NCBI RefSeq assembly: GCF_007483685.1
Contig: NZ_VMKN01000001.1
Span: 3,290,143-3,354,142 of the forward strand
Source: Litoribacter populi
GTDB lineage: Bacteria > Bacteroidota > Bacteroidia > Cytophagales > Cyclobacteriaceae
Direction: 5' to 3'
Length of the DNA stretch: 64,000 bases
The translations under genes were made by a program, and so were the position numbers. This document shows, one piece after another, positions 51,240 to 59,704 of this stretch (within the stretch, counting starts at the first letter, position 1; each line of letters starts with the position of its first letter). The notes under the pieces are model-generated. The model was not told the DNA's origin. It did no database searches and was given only the letters and a program-made list of their open reading frames with translations.

Positions 51240-53096
51240 ATGCCTCAATTAAAAATCGCAGGAGCCACTGTCAACCAGACTCCCTTAGATTGGAAGGGTA
51301 ATTTTGACCGGCTCAAGGCCGCTATTGAAGACGCCCAGCACCAACACGTTGATATTCTATGTTTTCCAGAACTTTCCATCACTGGTTATGGGAGTGAAGA
51401 CCTATTTTTAAGCTATTGGTACCCAGAAAGAGCCTTGGCCTATGTTCACAAGCTCATCCCATACTGCCAAAATATCACCGTTTGTGTGGGAACCCCTGTA
51501 AGGATAAATGAGAAGGTATATAACTGCATGGCTGTGATTGAAAATGGCCACTTGAAAGGGCTGGTAGCAAAACAGTTTATGGCCATTGATGGTGTACATT
51601 ATGAATTCCGCTGGTTTACCCCCTGGCAACATGGCAAAATAGAGACTATTGAATTTTTTGATGAAGATGTGCCTTTAGGCGATATCATTTTTGAAAAGAA
51701 AGGCATCAAGTACGGGTTTGAAATATGTGAGGATGCTTGGAGAGGAGGATTCCGACCCGGCTATAGACTCAAAGACCGGAAGGTCGATTTGATATTCAAT
51801 CCAAGTGCCAGTCATTTTGCCTTAGGAAAGACTGCCATGAGAGAGGAACTCGCCAAAAGTAGCTCCAAAGAACTTGATGCAGTATACTGCTATACCAACC
51901 TGCTGGGCAATGAAAGCGGCAGGATGATTTTTGATGGGGAAATCATGGTGGCCAAAAATGGAAAATTGGTCGAGAAGAACAATCTGCTCAGTTTTAAGGA
52001 CTATCAAATCCTTTGTTTCAACTTGCACGAGAAGGTAACCGCTTCCATCAAGAAAATACAAAAACAGATTAAAGAAGAAGAATTTGCTCAAGCAGTAAGT
52101 CTTTCACTTTTCGATTATATGCGCAAAAGCCGCAGCAATGGCTTTGTACTTTCCTTAAGTGGAGGGGCCGACAGTTCTTCTGTGGCCATTTTGGTTGCTG
52201 AAATGGTAAGAAGAGGATTGGCCGAACTTGGCACTGAGGAGTTTTTGAAGAAAATTCATTTTAAAGGACAGCTAAATTCAAATAATCCTCAGAAGGAACT
52301 GGTGGGTCACCTGCTCACTTGCGCCTACCAGGCCAGTGACAATTCAGGAGATGAGACCTTTGAAAGTGCCAAGAACTTGGCGGAAAGCATCGGGGCCACA
52401 TTTTATGATTGGCAGATTGGAGAAGAAGTCAAAGGCTTTACTTCAAAAATCGAAAAAGCCATCGGAAGAGAGCTTACTTGGGAACAGGATGACATCACTC
52501 TTCAAAACATTCAGGCCCGGACCCGCTCCCCTATCATCTGGATGCTTGCTAACCTAAACAATGCCTTATTGCTGGCCACTTCAAACCGAAACGAAGGTTC
52601 TGTAGGCTACACCACTATGGATGGGGATACTAGCGGCAGCATTTCTCCAATCGCTGCCATAGACAAACCATTTATAATCACTTGGCTGAAATGGGCCGAA
52701 AAAGTCCTTGGTTATGACGGTTTGCAATATGTCAACTCCCTTCAGCCCACTGCAGAGTTGCGTCCCCAGGATAACAAGCAAACGGATGAGGATGATTTAA
52801 TGCCCTATCCGGTGATGTTGGAAATTGAAAAGCTTGCCTTGCGGGACAAGCGTTCACCAGTCGACGTGTTTTTGAATCTGAGAGAGGAATTGGATATTGA
52901 CCCTAAAATCCTCAAAAACTATATTACCAAGTTTTTCAGACTCTGGGCTCGCAATCAGTGGAAAAGAGAGAGGTTGGCTCCGGCTTTTCATTTGGACGAT
53001 TATAATGTAGACCCCAAAACATGGTTGCGCTTCCCTATCCTTTCTGGTGGTTTTGAGGAAGAATTGGCCGAATTGGCTTCCCTAGAGGAGGAATAA
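51240..53096 (+). CDS. nadE: glutamine-hydrolysing NAD+ synthase
   Basis: The 618-residue enzyme has two domains. The N-terminal nitrilase (glutaminase) part holds the triad Glu in LCFPELSITGYGSEDLF (about 46), Lys in LVAKQFMAIDG (about 115) and Cys in GFEICEDAWRGG (about 166). The C-terminal NAD synthase part has the PP-loop LSGGADSSSVAIL (about 305) and other NadE motifs (QNIQARTRSP, TSNRNEGSVGYTTMDGD). It amidates deamido-NAD using glutamine ammonia passed through an internal tunnel. It lies 61 bases after rnc on the same strand, so it may be in the same transcription unit. Confidence 0.96.
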   Translation: MPQLKIAGATVNQTPLDWKGNFDRLKAAIEDAQHQHVDILCFPELSITGYGSEDLFLSYWYPERALAYVHKLIPYCQNITVCVGTPVRINEKVYNCMAVIENGHLKGLVAKQFMAIDGVHYEFRWFTPWQHGKIETIEFFDEDVPLGDIIFEKKGIKYGFEICEDAWRGGFRPGYRLKDRKVDLIFNPSASHFALGKTAMREELAKSSSKELDAVYCYTNLLGNESGRMIFDGEIMVAKNGKLVEKNNLLSFKDYQILCFNLHEKVTASIKKIQKQIKEEEFAQAVSLSLFDYMRKSRSNGFVLSLSGGADSSSVAILVAEMVRRGLAELGTEEFLKKIHFKGQLNSNNPQKELVGHLLTCAYQASDNSGDETFESAKNLAESIGATFYDWQIGEEVKGFTSKIEKAIGRELTWEQDDITLQNIQARTRSPIIWMLANLNNALLLATSNRNEGSVGYTTMDGDTSGSISPIAAIDKPFIITWLKWAEKVLGYDGLQYVNSLQPTAELRPQDNKQTDEDDLMPYPVMLEIEKLALRDKRSPVDVFLNLREELDIDPKILKNYITKFFRLWARNQWKRERLAPAFHLDDYNVDPKTWLRFPILSGGFEEELAELASLEEE

Positions 53097-53122
53097 TCTT
53101 AACTTAGCAAAAATTTTAAATC

Positions 53123-54220
53123 ATGGTCAGTAGTATTTTAGATTACATTGTTTGGAGCCCCAACCCTGCCGTTTTTCCGGGATTTGAAAGGTTGAGGTGG
53201 TACAGTTTGTTGTTTGCCATAGGGTTCATCATTGGCCAGCAGATCATGATTTATATTTTCAAAAAGGAGAATCACAATCCTGAATTGGTGGATAAACTTA
53301 CCATCTATATGGTGGTAGCTACAATTGTGGGTGCCAGATTAGGGCATGTGCTTTTCTACGAGCCTGACAAGTATTTCAGCAACCCACTTGACATTCTTAA
53401 AGTCTGGGAAGGCGGCTTAGCAAGCCATGGTGCTGCTATCGCCATCCTTTTAGCTTTATGGATGTATGTACGAAAAACCCCTGGACAAAGCTATTTATGG
53501 GTGGTTGACCGGATTGTGATCGTAGTGGCACTTGTGGGTTGTCTAATAAGGTTCGGTAACCTGATGAATTCTGAAATAGGCGGGAAAGCTACCGATAGTG
53601 ACTCTGGATTCGTTTTTGCAAGAGATGCTGAAGAGACGTTGGCAACATTGAGGATACCAGTCCTAGAGGTAAATGCCTATAAGCCGGATAACCGCGAGGA
53701 TGAATTGACTGGCAATGGAATCGTTCCCTTAAATTTTGACATAGAAATTGCAAAAGGGACCTATGAGGAAAAGGATTTGAAAACAGCTCTGGAAACCGAT
53801 GTCAAATATGTACTGACCAAGTTTAGAAGCTCACAAAAATACCTGGCCGAATCTGCGGATACACCGTTGAATTATACATTGCAAGACCGTGGTGATCATT
53901 ACGTGGCTACCATTCACACTTTTGGTATTGCTAAATATCCTACTCAAATCTACGAGGCCATCTCCTATTTGCTGATCTTTATTGGATTATATATAGGCTG
54001 GGTAAAGTATAAGAATAGAATTCCTGAAGGCTTGTACCTTGGGATATTCCTTGTGGCAGTGTTTGGGATGCGGTTTATCTGGGAATTCCTAAAAGAAAAT
54101 CAGGTGGAGTTTGAAGAAGGGCTTACATTGAATATGGGGCAGGTACTAAGCATACCTGCTGTGTTGGGAGGATTTGTCTTGATCATTTTGGCAATGAGGA
54201 AAAAGCAAACCGAGCTTTAA
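53123..54220 (+). CDS. lgt: prolipoprotein diacylglyceryl transferase with an enlarged middle region
   Basis: Lgt moves diacylglycerol from phosphatidylglycerol to the lipobox Cys of prolipoproteins in the inner membrane. This protein is 365 residues long; the E. coli enzyme has 291. His102 in GGLASHGAA, Arg143, Asn146 and Glu151 in [14 protein letters not shown], and Arg317 in FGMRFIWEF fit the E. coli catalytic and conserved positions. The stretch between Glu151 and the YPTQIYEA motif (residues about 155-270) is roughly 70 residues longer than in E. coli, likely an extra soluble loop on the periplasmic face. The ATG is 26 bases after nadE. The several lipoprotein genes in the window would be its substrates. 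Confidence 0.93.
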   Translation: MVSSILDYIVWSPNPAVFPGFERLRWYSLLFAIGFIIGQQIMIYIFKKENHNPELVDKLTIYMVVATIVGARLGHVLFYEPDKYFSNPLDILKVWEGGLASHGAAIAILLALWMYVRKTPGQSYLWVVDRIVIVVALVGCLIRFGNLMNSEIGGKATDSDSGFVFARDAEETLATLRIPVLEVNAYKPDNREDELTGNGIVPLNFDIEIAKGTYEEKDLKTALETDVKYVLTKFRSSQKYLAESADTPLNYTLQDRGDHYVATIHTFGIAKYPTQIYEAISYLLIFIGLYIGWVKYKNRIPEGLYLGIFLVAVFGMRFIWEFLKENQVEFEEGLTLNMGQVLSIPAVLGGFVLIILAMRKKQTEL

Positions 54221-54438
54221 GGTACCGGGTCATGGCCATGACCACCAAGCGGGTTGCATCGGGCAATCCGCTTTAAACCTAACCATCCACCTTTAAAAAC
54301 TCCATGTTTTAATATGGCTTCTTTGGTATATTGGCTGCAAGTTGGCGTATAACGACACATAGGAGGCAACAATGGGGATATAAAGTATTGATAAAACAAT
54401 ACGGGCAATATGGCGATTTTTTTGATGATGGTGCTCAC
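54217..54438 (-). CDS. yidD: YidD membrane protein insertion efficiency factor
   Basis: The 73-residue protein has the conserved Cys-containing core [22 protein letters not shown] (about residues 25-47) and C-terminal [14 protein letters not shown]. YidD is a peripheral inner membrane protein that assists YidC-dependent insertion. In many bacteria the gene sits between rnpA and yidC; here it is found convergent with lgt, overlapping by 4 bases, and neither rnpA nor yidC is in the window. The ATG at 54438 is natural for the family. Confidence 0.95.
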   Translation of the reverse strand: MSTIIKKIAILPVLFYQYFISPLLPPMCRYTPTCSQYTKEAILKHGVFKGGWLGLKRIARCNPLGGHGHDPVP

Positions 54439-54605
54439 TCAGTTTTGGTTTATCCTACTCGATATTATAGCTTTGAATTTCCTACAGCTTTGCTTAGTTA
54501 AATAATAACCCAGAAGGCACGTTTATTTAATTCTGACTTTAGGTAATTAAGTTTCAACTGCCTAAGTTAGTTCCTAATTTTGATTTATTAAATACAAAAA
54601 CCCAT

Positions 54606-56045
54606 TTGAAGTTATACTGGAAATATATCACGCTTTTCTTACTGAGTTTTGCTTCAGGAGTCGTCTTGAATGCGCAAGATTTAGACTCTTTGGCTATGGA
54701 TCCCATGGCTCCAGAACAAGTGACAGTAAACAATATTTTTATCATTGGAAATGAAAAAACCCGGAAAAGCATTATATCTAGGGAAATGGATATACAAATC
54801 CGGACCACATATGACTGGGAGGATTTTATTTCCTTGCTGATTGAGGACCAAAAGAAAATCTACAACCTTCAGCTTTTTACCTCAGTAGAAGTTACCCCAT
54901 TGTTTGTTGAGGATGACCAAGTGGAAATATTAGTAACTGTGAAAGAGCGCTGGTATGTGATTCCGAGTGTTATCTTCACCTTAGCAGACCGGAATTTTTC
55001 GGAGTGGTGGGTCAACCAAAATAGGGATTTTTCTAGAGTCAACTATGGTGTGAAACTTAACCACGATAATGTGGGGGGAAGGAATGAAAAATTAAAGTTA
55101 TTGGCTCAATTTGGGTTTACTCAAGCTTTCGATATCACTTATTCTAAGCCCTATATTGATAGAAACCAACAACACGGACTTGCAGCCCAGGTCACTTATT
55201 TCACAATGAAAACTATACCTATCCGTTCGGCAGACAATAGGCAGGTCTTTTACACCAATGACAATGAAGATGTACTGAGGCAGAATATCGCGGCTAACGT
55301 CAAGTATACCTATCGGGGAAGTTTTTATAATTTTCACAATGTAACAGTAGGTTACAACCAGACTTCCATCCATGAGGATGTGCTTGCCGAAAATCCAGAC
55401 TTTTTTCAACATGATGACAATCAATTGCGCTTTTTCTCGGCCAGTTACAGCTACCGACACGATAAGCGTGATAATGTCGCCTATGCTACCGAGGGTCAAG
55501 TATTGAATGTAGGCCTGACCCGATATGGGCTGTTTTCAAATGACGATGTCAATGAAACCGAATTTTCGGTGATTGCGAATAAATACATACGGTTGACGCC
55601 TAAGTTCCATTTTGTATCAGGTGTTTCTGGTTCCACCTACCTGAGCCCCCGGCAACCCTATACTTTGGTTAGAGGTGTTGGTTATTTACCCAATTTCATT
55701 AGAGGCTATGAACTAAATGTCATCGAGGGTCAGCAAACCATCGCTCACAAAAACAGCTTAAGATATGAGTTGTTCAATAGAGCCTATGATATATCAAGTT
55801 TTGTCCCATTGGATGCCTTATCTACTTTTCCGGTACGACTTTATCTGAGCGCCAACTTTGACCACGGGCATGTAAAGGACCGAAACAATTTGCCAGAAAA
55901 TGCCCGCCTGACGAATAGGTATTTGTATGGGTATGGTTTAGGATTGGATTTGGTCACCTTTTACGACCAAGTCTTCAGGTTTGAATACTCTGTTAACAAT
56001 CTCGGATTTGGTAACTTCTTCATAAACTTTAGAGCTCCCTTCTAA
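54606..56045 (+). CDS. BamA/TamA-like outer membrane protein
   Basis: The 479-residue protein starts with a signal peptide (KYITLFLLSFASGVVLNAQ) and then a single POTRA-like domain near 37-115 (VTVNNIFIIGNEKTRKSIISRE, ISLLIEDQKKIYNLQLFTSVE). The rest, about 120-479, is a beta-barrel with features of the Omp85 superfamily, including the RGYEL region near residue 365 and a C-terminus ending in FGNFFINFRAPF. It is smaller than BamA, which has five POTRA domains, so it is probably a substrate-specific member. The start is a TTG at 54606, as the signal peptide begins there and no ATG is suitable. Confidence 0.85.
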   Translation: MKLYWKYITLFLLSFASGVVLNAQDLDSLAMDPMAPEQVTVNNIFIIGNEKTRKSIISREMDIQIRTTYDWEDFISLLIEDQKKIYNLQLFTSVEVTPLFVEDDQVEILVTVKERWYVIPSVIFTLADRNFSEWWVNQNRDFSRVNYGVKLNHDNVGGRNEKLKLLAQFGFTQAFDITYSKPYIDRNQQHGLAAQVTYFTMKTIPIRSADNRQVFYTNDNEDVLRQNIAANVKYTYRGSFYNFHNVTVGYNQTSIHEDVLAENPDFFQHDDNQLRFFSASYSYRHDKRDNVAYATEGQVLNVGLTRYGLFSNDDVNETEFSVIANKYIRLTPKFHFVSGVSGSTYLSPRQPYTLVRGVGYLPNFIRGYELNVIEGQQTIAHKNSLRYELFNRAYDISSFVPLDALSTFPVRLYLSANFDHGHVKDRNNLPENARLTNRYLYGYGLGLDLVTFYDQVFRFEYSVNNLGFGNFFINFRAPF

Positions 56046-56130
56046 TTTAGTCGTTTAATATCAAGTGGTTATAGTAAATTTATTGTAAATTACTTTCCGA
56101 TTTTTTTCCACTTATCCAGACATTTTTTTT

Positions 56131-56955
56131 ATGAAGCCTGCTGCATGGATGACCCTGTCCTTATGGACTTGCTGTGTTTTAGTTTCTCTCGCTCAATCGG
56201 GAATGGAGGTCTACCCTTCAGGGGCCCGCAGTATGGGCATGGGGAATTCCCACACAACTTTGGTAGATGGTTACAGCCTTTTCAACAATATCGGAGCACT
56301 GGGCAGGCTAGAATCTTCCCAGGCCTTCTTTGGCTTTGATCACCGTCTAAATCTTTCTGAACTAACCACACTTTCGGCCGGTATGGCCATGGTAACCCCA
56401 AAAGGGAATTGGGGACTCAATGTCAGCCATTTTGGAGGACAGCTTTTCAATCAACAAAATGTGGGTTTGGGATTTTCGAACAAGTTGGGAATCGGAAGTT
56501 TTGGATTAAAAGTCAATTACCTACAAACAAACATGGAGGAATTTGGAAGAAGTGGTGTACCTATTTTCGAATTCGGAGGAGTAGCTGAATTGACGCCCAA
56601 GTTGTTCTTTGGAGCCCATATTTACAATTTTTCAAGAGCAAAAATGAGCAAGCTTACCAATGACACTTTTCCCACCATAATTAAAGCAGGCTTATCCATA
56701 AAACCATCCGAGCATCTGACTTTCAATGTGGAAGCCGAAAAAGACATACTCTTACCACCCATTTTGAAAGTTGGAATGGAGTATGATTTTCAGGAAAAGC
56801 TTCAAGGAAGAATGGGTTTTAACTCCAACCCAAACAACCTCTTTTTCGGAATTGGCTTCAGACCCAGAAAATACCAAATTGATTATGCCTTGAGCCAAAA
56901 TTATAAACTTGGCTTCACCCACCATTTTTCATTTAATCTCCTTTTTGGCCAATGA
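56131..56955 (+). CDS. PorV/PorQ-like outer membrane beta-barrel protein
   Basis: The 274-residue protein has a signal peptide (up to about residue 22) and a FadL-like barrel. Its beginning SGARSMGMGNSHTTLVDGYSLFNNIGAL is the pattern of PorV/PorQ-type proteins, where type IX secretion uses such barrels. Later segments such as KAGLSIKPSEHLTFNVEAEKD and ILKVGMEYDF are strand repeats. The function could be a T9SS accessory or a generic channel; the genome context decides. Its last 4 bases overlap the HhH-barrel gene (ATGA), so both are translated together. Confidence 0.85.
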   Translation: MKPAAWMTLSLWTCCVLVSLAQSGMEVYPSGARSMGMGNSHTTLVDGYSLFNNIGALGRLESSQAFFGFDHRLNLSELTTLSAGMAMVTPKGNWGLNVSHFGGQLFNQQNVGLGFSNKLGIGSFGLKVNYLQTNMEEFGRSGVPIFEFGGVAELTPKLFFGAHIYNFSRAKMSKLTNDTFPTIIKAGLSIKPSEHLTFNVEAEKDILLPPILKVGMEYDFQEKLQGRMGFNSNPNNLFFGIGFRPRKYQIDYALSQNYKLGFTHHFSFNLLFGQ

Positions 56956-59048
56956 AATGGTTGTTCGCATTGATTTTCACTTTTTCGGCTGTTTTAGCTT
57001 CAGCCCAAACCTTTAAGCCAAAAGAAGTGGATTTGGAAAAATTTGCTGAGGAGTTATTTGCCTTTCAAGAGGAAGAGCTTGATTACGAAAACCTTTATGA
57101 AAGCTTGCTTCAACTCCTTCTAAATCCATTGCATCTAAATAAAGTCTCTGCCGAGGAGCTGCAATCATTGTATTTATTGACCCCGTTGCAAATCATTGAA
57201 TTTATTAACTATCGGTCATTATTCGGCCCCTTGCTTACCATCTATGAACTTCAGGCTATACCTGAGTTTGATTTGGAAACCATCTACAGGTTAGTACCAT
57301 TTGTAACTCTTGAAGACAGGGAAAACCAATTTACAGGTAATCTCTTGAATCGAATTGCAAATGACAGGGACAATTACCTCATGATCCGGCATCGTCGTGT
57401 CTGGGAATCCAGAAAAGGTTACACAGCGCCCGACACACTCTCCAATGGCAATCTGAGCAGTAGATACCTTGGAGACCCTAATGACCTCTACGTGCGCTTT
57501 AGAATGCAGCATGCCAAAGATTTCAGCGTAGGCCTAACCCTTGATAAAGATCCTGGAGAGCAATTCACTTGGGAACCCAGTTCAAAGCGGTATGGATTCA
57601 ATTTTCTATCCTATCATTTCACACTCTTTAATAAAGGAAAGTGGAAAACATTGGCTTTGGGGGACTATCAATTGCAATTTGGTCAGGGATTGGTATTTGG
57701 ATCGGGATTTTCCGTCGGAAAAGGTGCTGAGGCAATTACTACCGTTCGAAGGAGCACTTTGGGCATCAGGCCTTATACTTCAGTATTGGAGTTCGGTTTT
57801 TTCCGTGGTGCAGCATTCACCCGAAAAGAAGGCCGGTTTGAAATCACCGCTTTAGCATCTTCAACGCCAAGGGACGGAAATGTGCAAGTGAGCTTTGACA
57901 CCCTTGAGAGAGAAGAGGCTTTTATTTCATCCTTAATGCTAAGTGGGCTTCACCGCACCCCGAATGAAATAGCTCAAAAAGCCCAGCTGCGAGAGCATAA
58001 TTTGGGCGGAAATATTCATTACACTTCGCTTAACCGTTCCTTTCAAATGGGAGCTAATGCACTATATACAGAATACAGCCAATCTTTTCATCGACAAGAA
58101 AGAATCTACAATAGCTTTGAGTTTAGAGGAAAACAGAACCATTTGCAAAGCATGTATTTTAACTTCAACTATCAAAACTATTTTCTTTTCGGAGAAACCG
58201 CCCGTTCGAAAAGCGGTGGAATGGGAACAGTAGTAGGCTTGATGAGCAGCCTAAGTCCAAAAATAGATTTGTCTTTACTTTATAGAAATTATGCCAAGAA
58301 CTTTCATACCTTTTATGGGAATGGCTTTGGTGAAAGCAGTCGACCTATCAATGAAACTGGTTTTTACATAGGTTTACAAGCCAAACCTAGGAGAAAGGTA
58401 ACCTGGTCGGGGTATTATGACCAATTCCGATTTCCATGGCTAAGGTTCCAAGCTTATGCACCTTCTGAGGGTTATGAGTGGCTGCAACGCATCACTTATT
58501 CCCCTAGCCGACAAATCTTAATTTTTGTCCAAACCAGAGAAGAAAGCAAGGACCGCAATCACCGGAATACTCCAGTTGGCCCATCAGGCCATATTCTTTC
58601 AAAGGCAAAACGCTTCAATACTACCGCAAATTTAGATTTGGTCATAGATCGCCGGTGGAGCATCAAGTCGAGGGTCCAGTTCAGCAGTTATGATTTTGAA
58701 GGGCAAAAAACCAGAGGCTACACCATATTGCAGGATTTGACCTATAAATCTCAAAAGACCTCGATAAGCGGACGGATTGCCCTGTTTGATACGGACGACT
58801 ATGATAACAGACAGTACGTATATGAAAAGAACGTATTATGGGCATTTTCCATCCCCGCTTATTATGGCCAAGGTATGCGATATTATTTGCTGGGGCAATA
58901 TAAAATCAGTCCCAAACTCACTGTATGGGGGCGTTTGGCACGTACCACCTTTACTGATAGGGATGTAATCAGTTCGGGACTTCAAGAAATAAATGGTTCA
59001 AAGCTAACCGAAAGCAACTTGCAAATCCGATACGCCTTCAATAAATAA
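56952..59048 (+). CDS. outer membrane barrel protein with N-terminal ComEA-like HhH region
   Basis: The 698-residue protein has a signal peptide (to about residue 19). Residues about 58-118 have the helix-hairpin-helix pattern of ComEA/UvrC-type DNA-binding regions: LHLNKVSAEELQSLYLLTPLQIIEFI, then a second, GPLLTIYELQAIPEFDLETIYRL. From about residue 135 on, the sequence is beta-rich with alternating aromatics, likely an outer membrane barrel (for example LGDYQLQFGQGLVFGSGF). The order HhH plus barrel is known as an unnamed Bacteroidota family. DNA binding at the cell surface is a possibility but not shown by sequence. Coupled to the PorV-like gene by a 4-base overlap. Confidence 0.82.
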   Translation: MKWLFALIFTFSAVLASAQTFKPKEVDLEKFAEELFAFQEEELDYENLYESLLQLLLNPLHLNKVSAEELQSLYLLTPLQIIEFINYRSLFGPLLTIYELQAIPEFDLETIYRLVPFVTLEDRENQFTGNLLNRIANDRDNYLMIRHRRVWESRKGYTAPDTLSNGNLSSRYLGDPNDLYVRFRMQHAKDFSVGLTLDKDPGEQFTWEPSSKRYGFNFLSYHFTLFNKGKWKTLALGDYQLQFGQGLVFGSGFSVGKGAEAITTVRRSTLGIRPYTSVLEFGFFRGAAFTRKEGRFEITALASSTPRDGNVQVSFDTLEREEAFISSLMLSGLHRTPNEIAQKAQLREHNLGGNIHYTSLNRSFQMGANALYTEYSQSFHRQERIYNSFEFRGKQNHLQSMYFNFNYQNYFLFGETARSKSGGMGTVVGLMSSLSPKIDLSLLYRNYAKNFHTFYGNGFGESSRPINETGFYIGLQAKPRRKVTWSGYYDQFRFPWLRFQAYAPSEGYEWLQRITYSPSRQILIFVQTREESKDRNHRNTPVGPSGHILSKAKRFNTTANLDLVIDRRWSIKSRVQFSSYDFEGQKTRGYTILQDLTYKSQKTSISGRIALFDTDDYDNRQYVYEKNVLWAFSIPAYYGQGMRYYLLGQYKISPKLTVWGRLARTTFTDRDVISSGLQEINGSKLTESNLQIRYAFNK

Positions 59049-59090
59049 AAAAATGGACTATAGGTATACTTGTACAATAGTCCATTTTTT
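59047..59090. terminator. bidirectional terminator between the HhH-barrel gene and mscL
   Basis: AAAAAATGGACTAT pairs with ATAGTCCATTTTTT; the 15-base loop contains a smaller GTA/TAC pairing. It lies between two convergent stops. Confidence 0.85.
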
Positions 59091-59096
59091 CAAAAG

Positions 59097-59513
59097 TTAG
59101 GCTCTTTTCAAAAGATCCCTAATCTCCTCTAGAAGTTTTTCCTCCCGGGAAGGTGCCGGTGGGGGTGTTGGTGCAGTTTCCTCTTTTTTCTGAATCCGTA
59201 CCATGGAGCGAATTATCATAAATATGATTAATGCTATAATCAGAAAATCTACAACCTGCTGAATGAAATTGCCATAATTAACGGTAACAGCGCTTATCGT
59301 TTCCCCAGCAGGATCGATATAGGCTTCCCTAAGTACGACCATCAGATCTTTGAAATCAACACCTCCCAATGCAAGTCCTATAGGTGGCATTAAAATATCG
59401 TTGACCATTGAAGTAACCACCCGACCAAAAGCCGCACCTATTATAACAGCTATTGCCAAATCAACAACATTGCCGCGTAACGCGAATTCCTTAAACTCTT
59501 TGATAAATGTCAT
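59097..59513 (-). CDS. mscL: large-conductance mechanosensitive channel
   Basis: The 138-residue protein forms the pentameric pressure-release channel of the inner membrane. Family features: [45 protein letters not shown] (first helix, pore region), a periplasmic loop of about 35 residues, a second helix ([17 protein letters not shown]), and a C-terminal cytoplasmic helix ([15 protein letters not shown]). Length is normal. The gene stands alone with 191 bases to the divergent peptidase gene. Confidence 0.97.
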   Translation of the reverse strand: MTFIKEFKEFALRGNVVDLAIAVIIGAAFGRVVTSMVNDILMPPIGLALGGVDFKDLMVVLREAYIDPAGETISAVTVNYGNFIQQVVDFLIIALIIFMIIRSMVRIQKKEETAPTPPPAPSREEKLLEEIRDLLKRA

Positions 59514-59659
59514 AAAAATTTTGTTTGGTTAAAAATAATATTAACACATAATCTTACTGTTAAATATAACCATTTAAAAACAAAATTCAACGTATACAGT
59601 AAGTTCAAATCTATGACAAATTATTTTTACTTAATCTAAATAATCCCAGCCGAACTATT

Positions 59660-59667
59660 TATTTTTG
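59660..59667 (+). promoter_or_regulatory. possible -7 element of the S9 peptidase gene promoter
   Basis: TATTTTTG fits TAnnTTTG exactly, 37 bases before the ATG at 59705. No TTG is found at a good -33 distance. Confidence 0.35.
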
Positions 59668-59704
59668 CCCGAACGTTAAAGGAACAGTTGATCGAAATCC
59701 ATAT

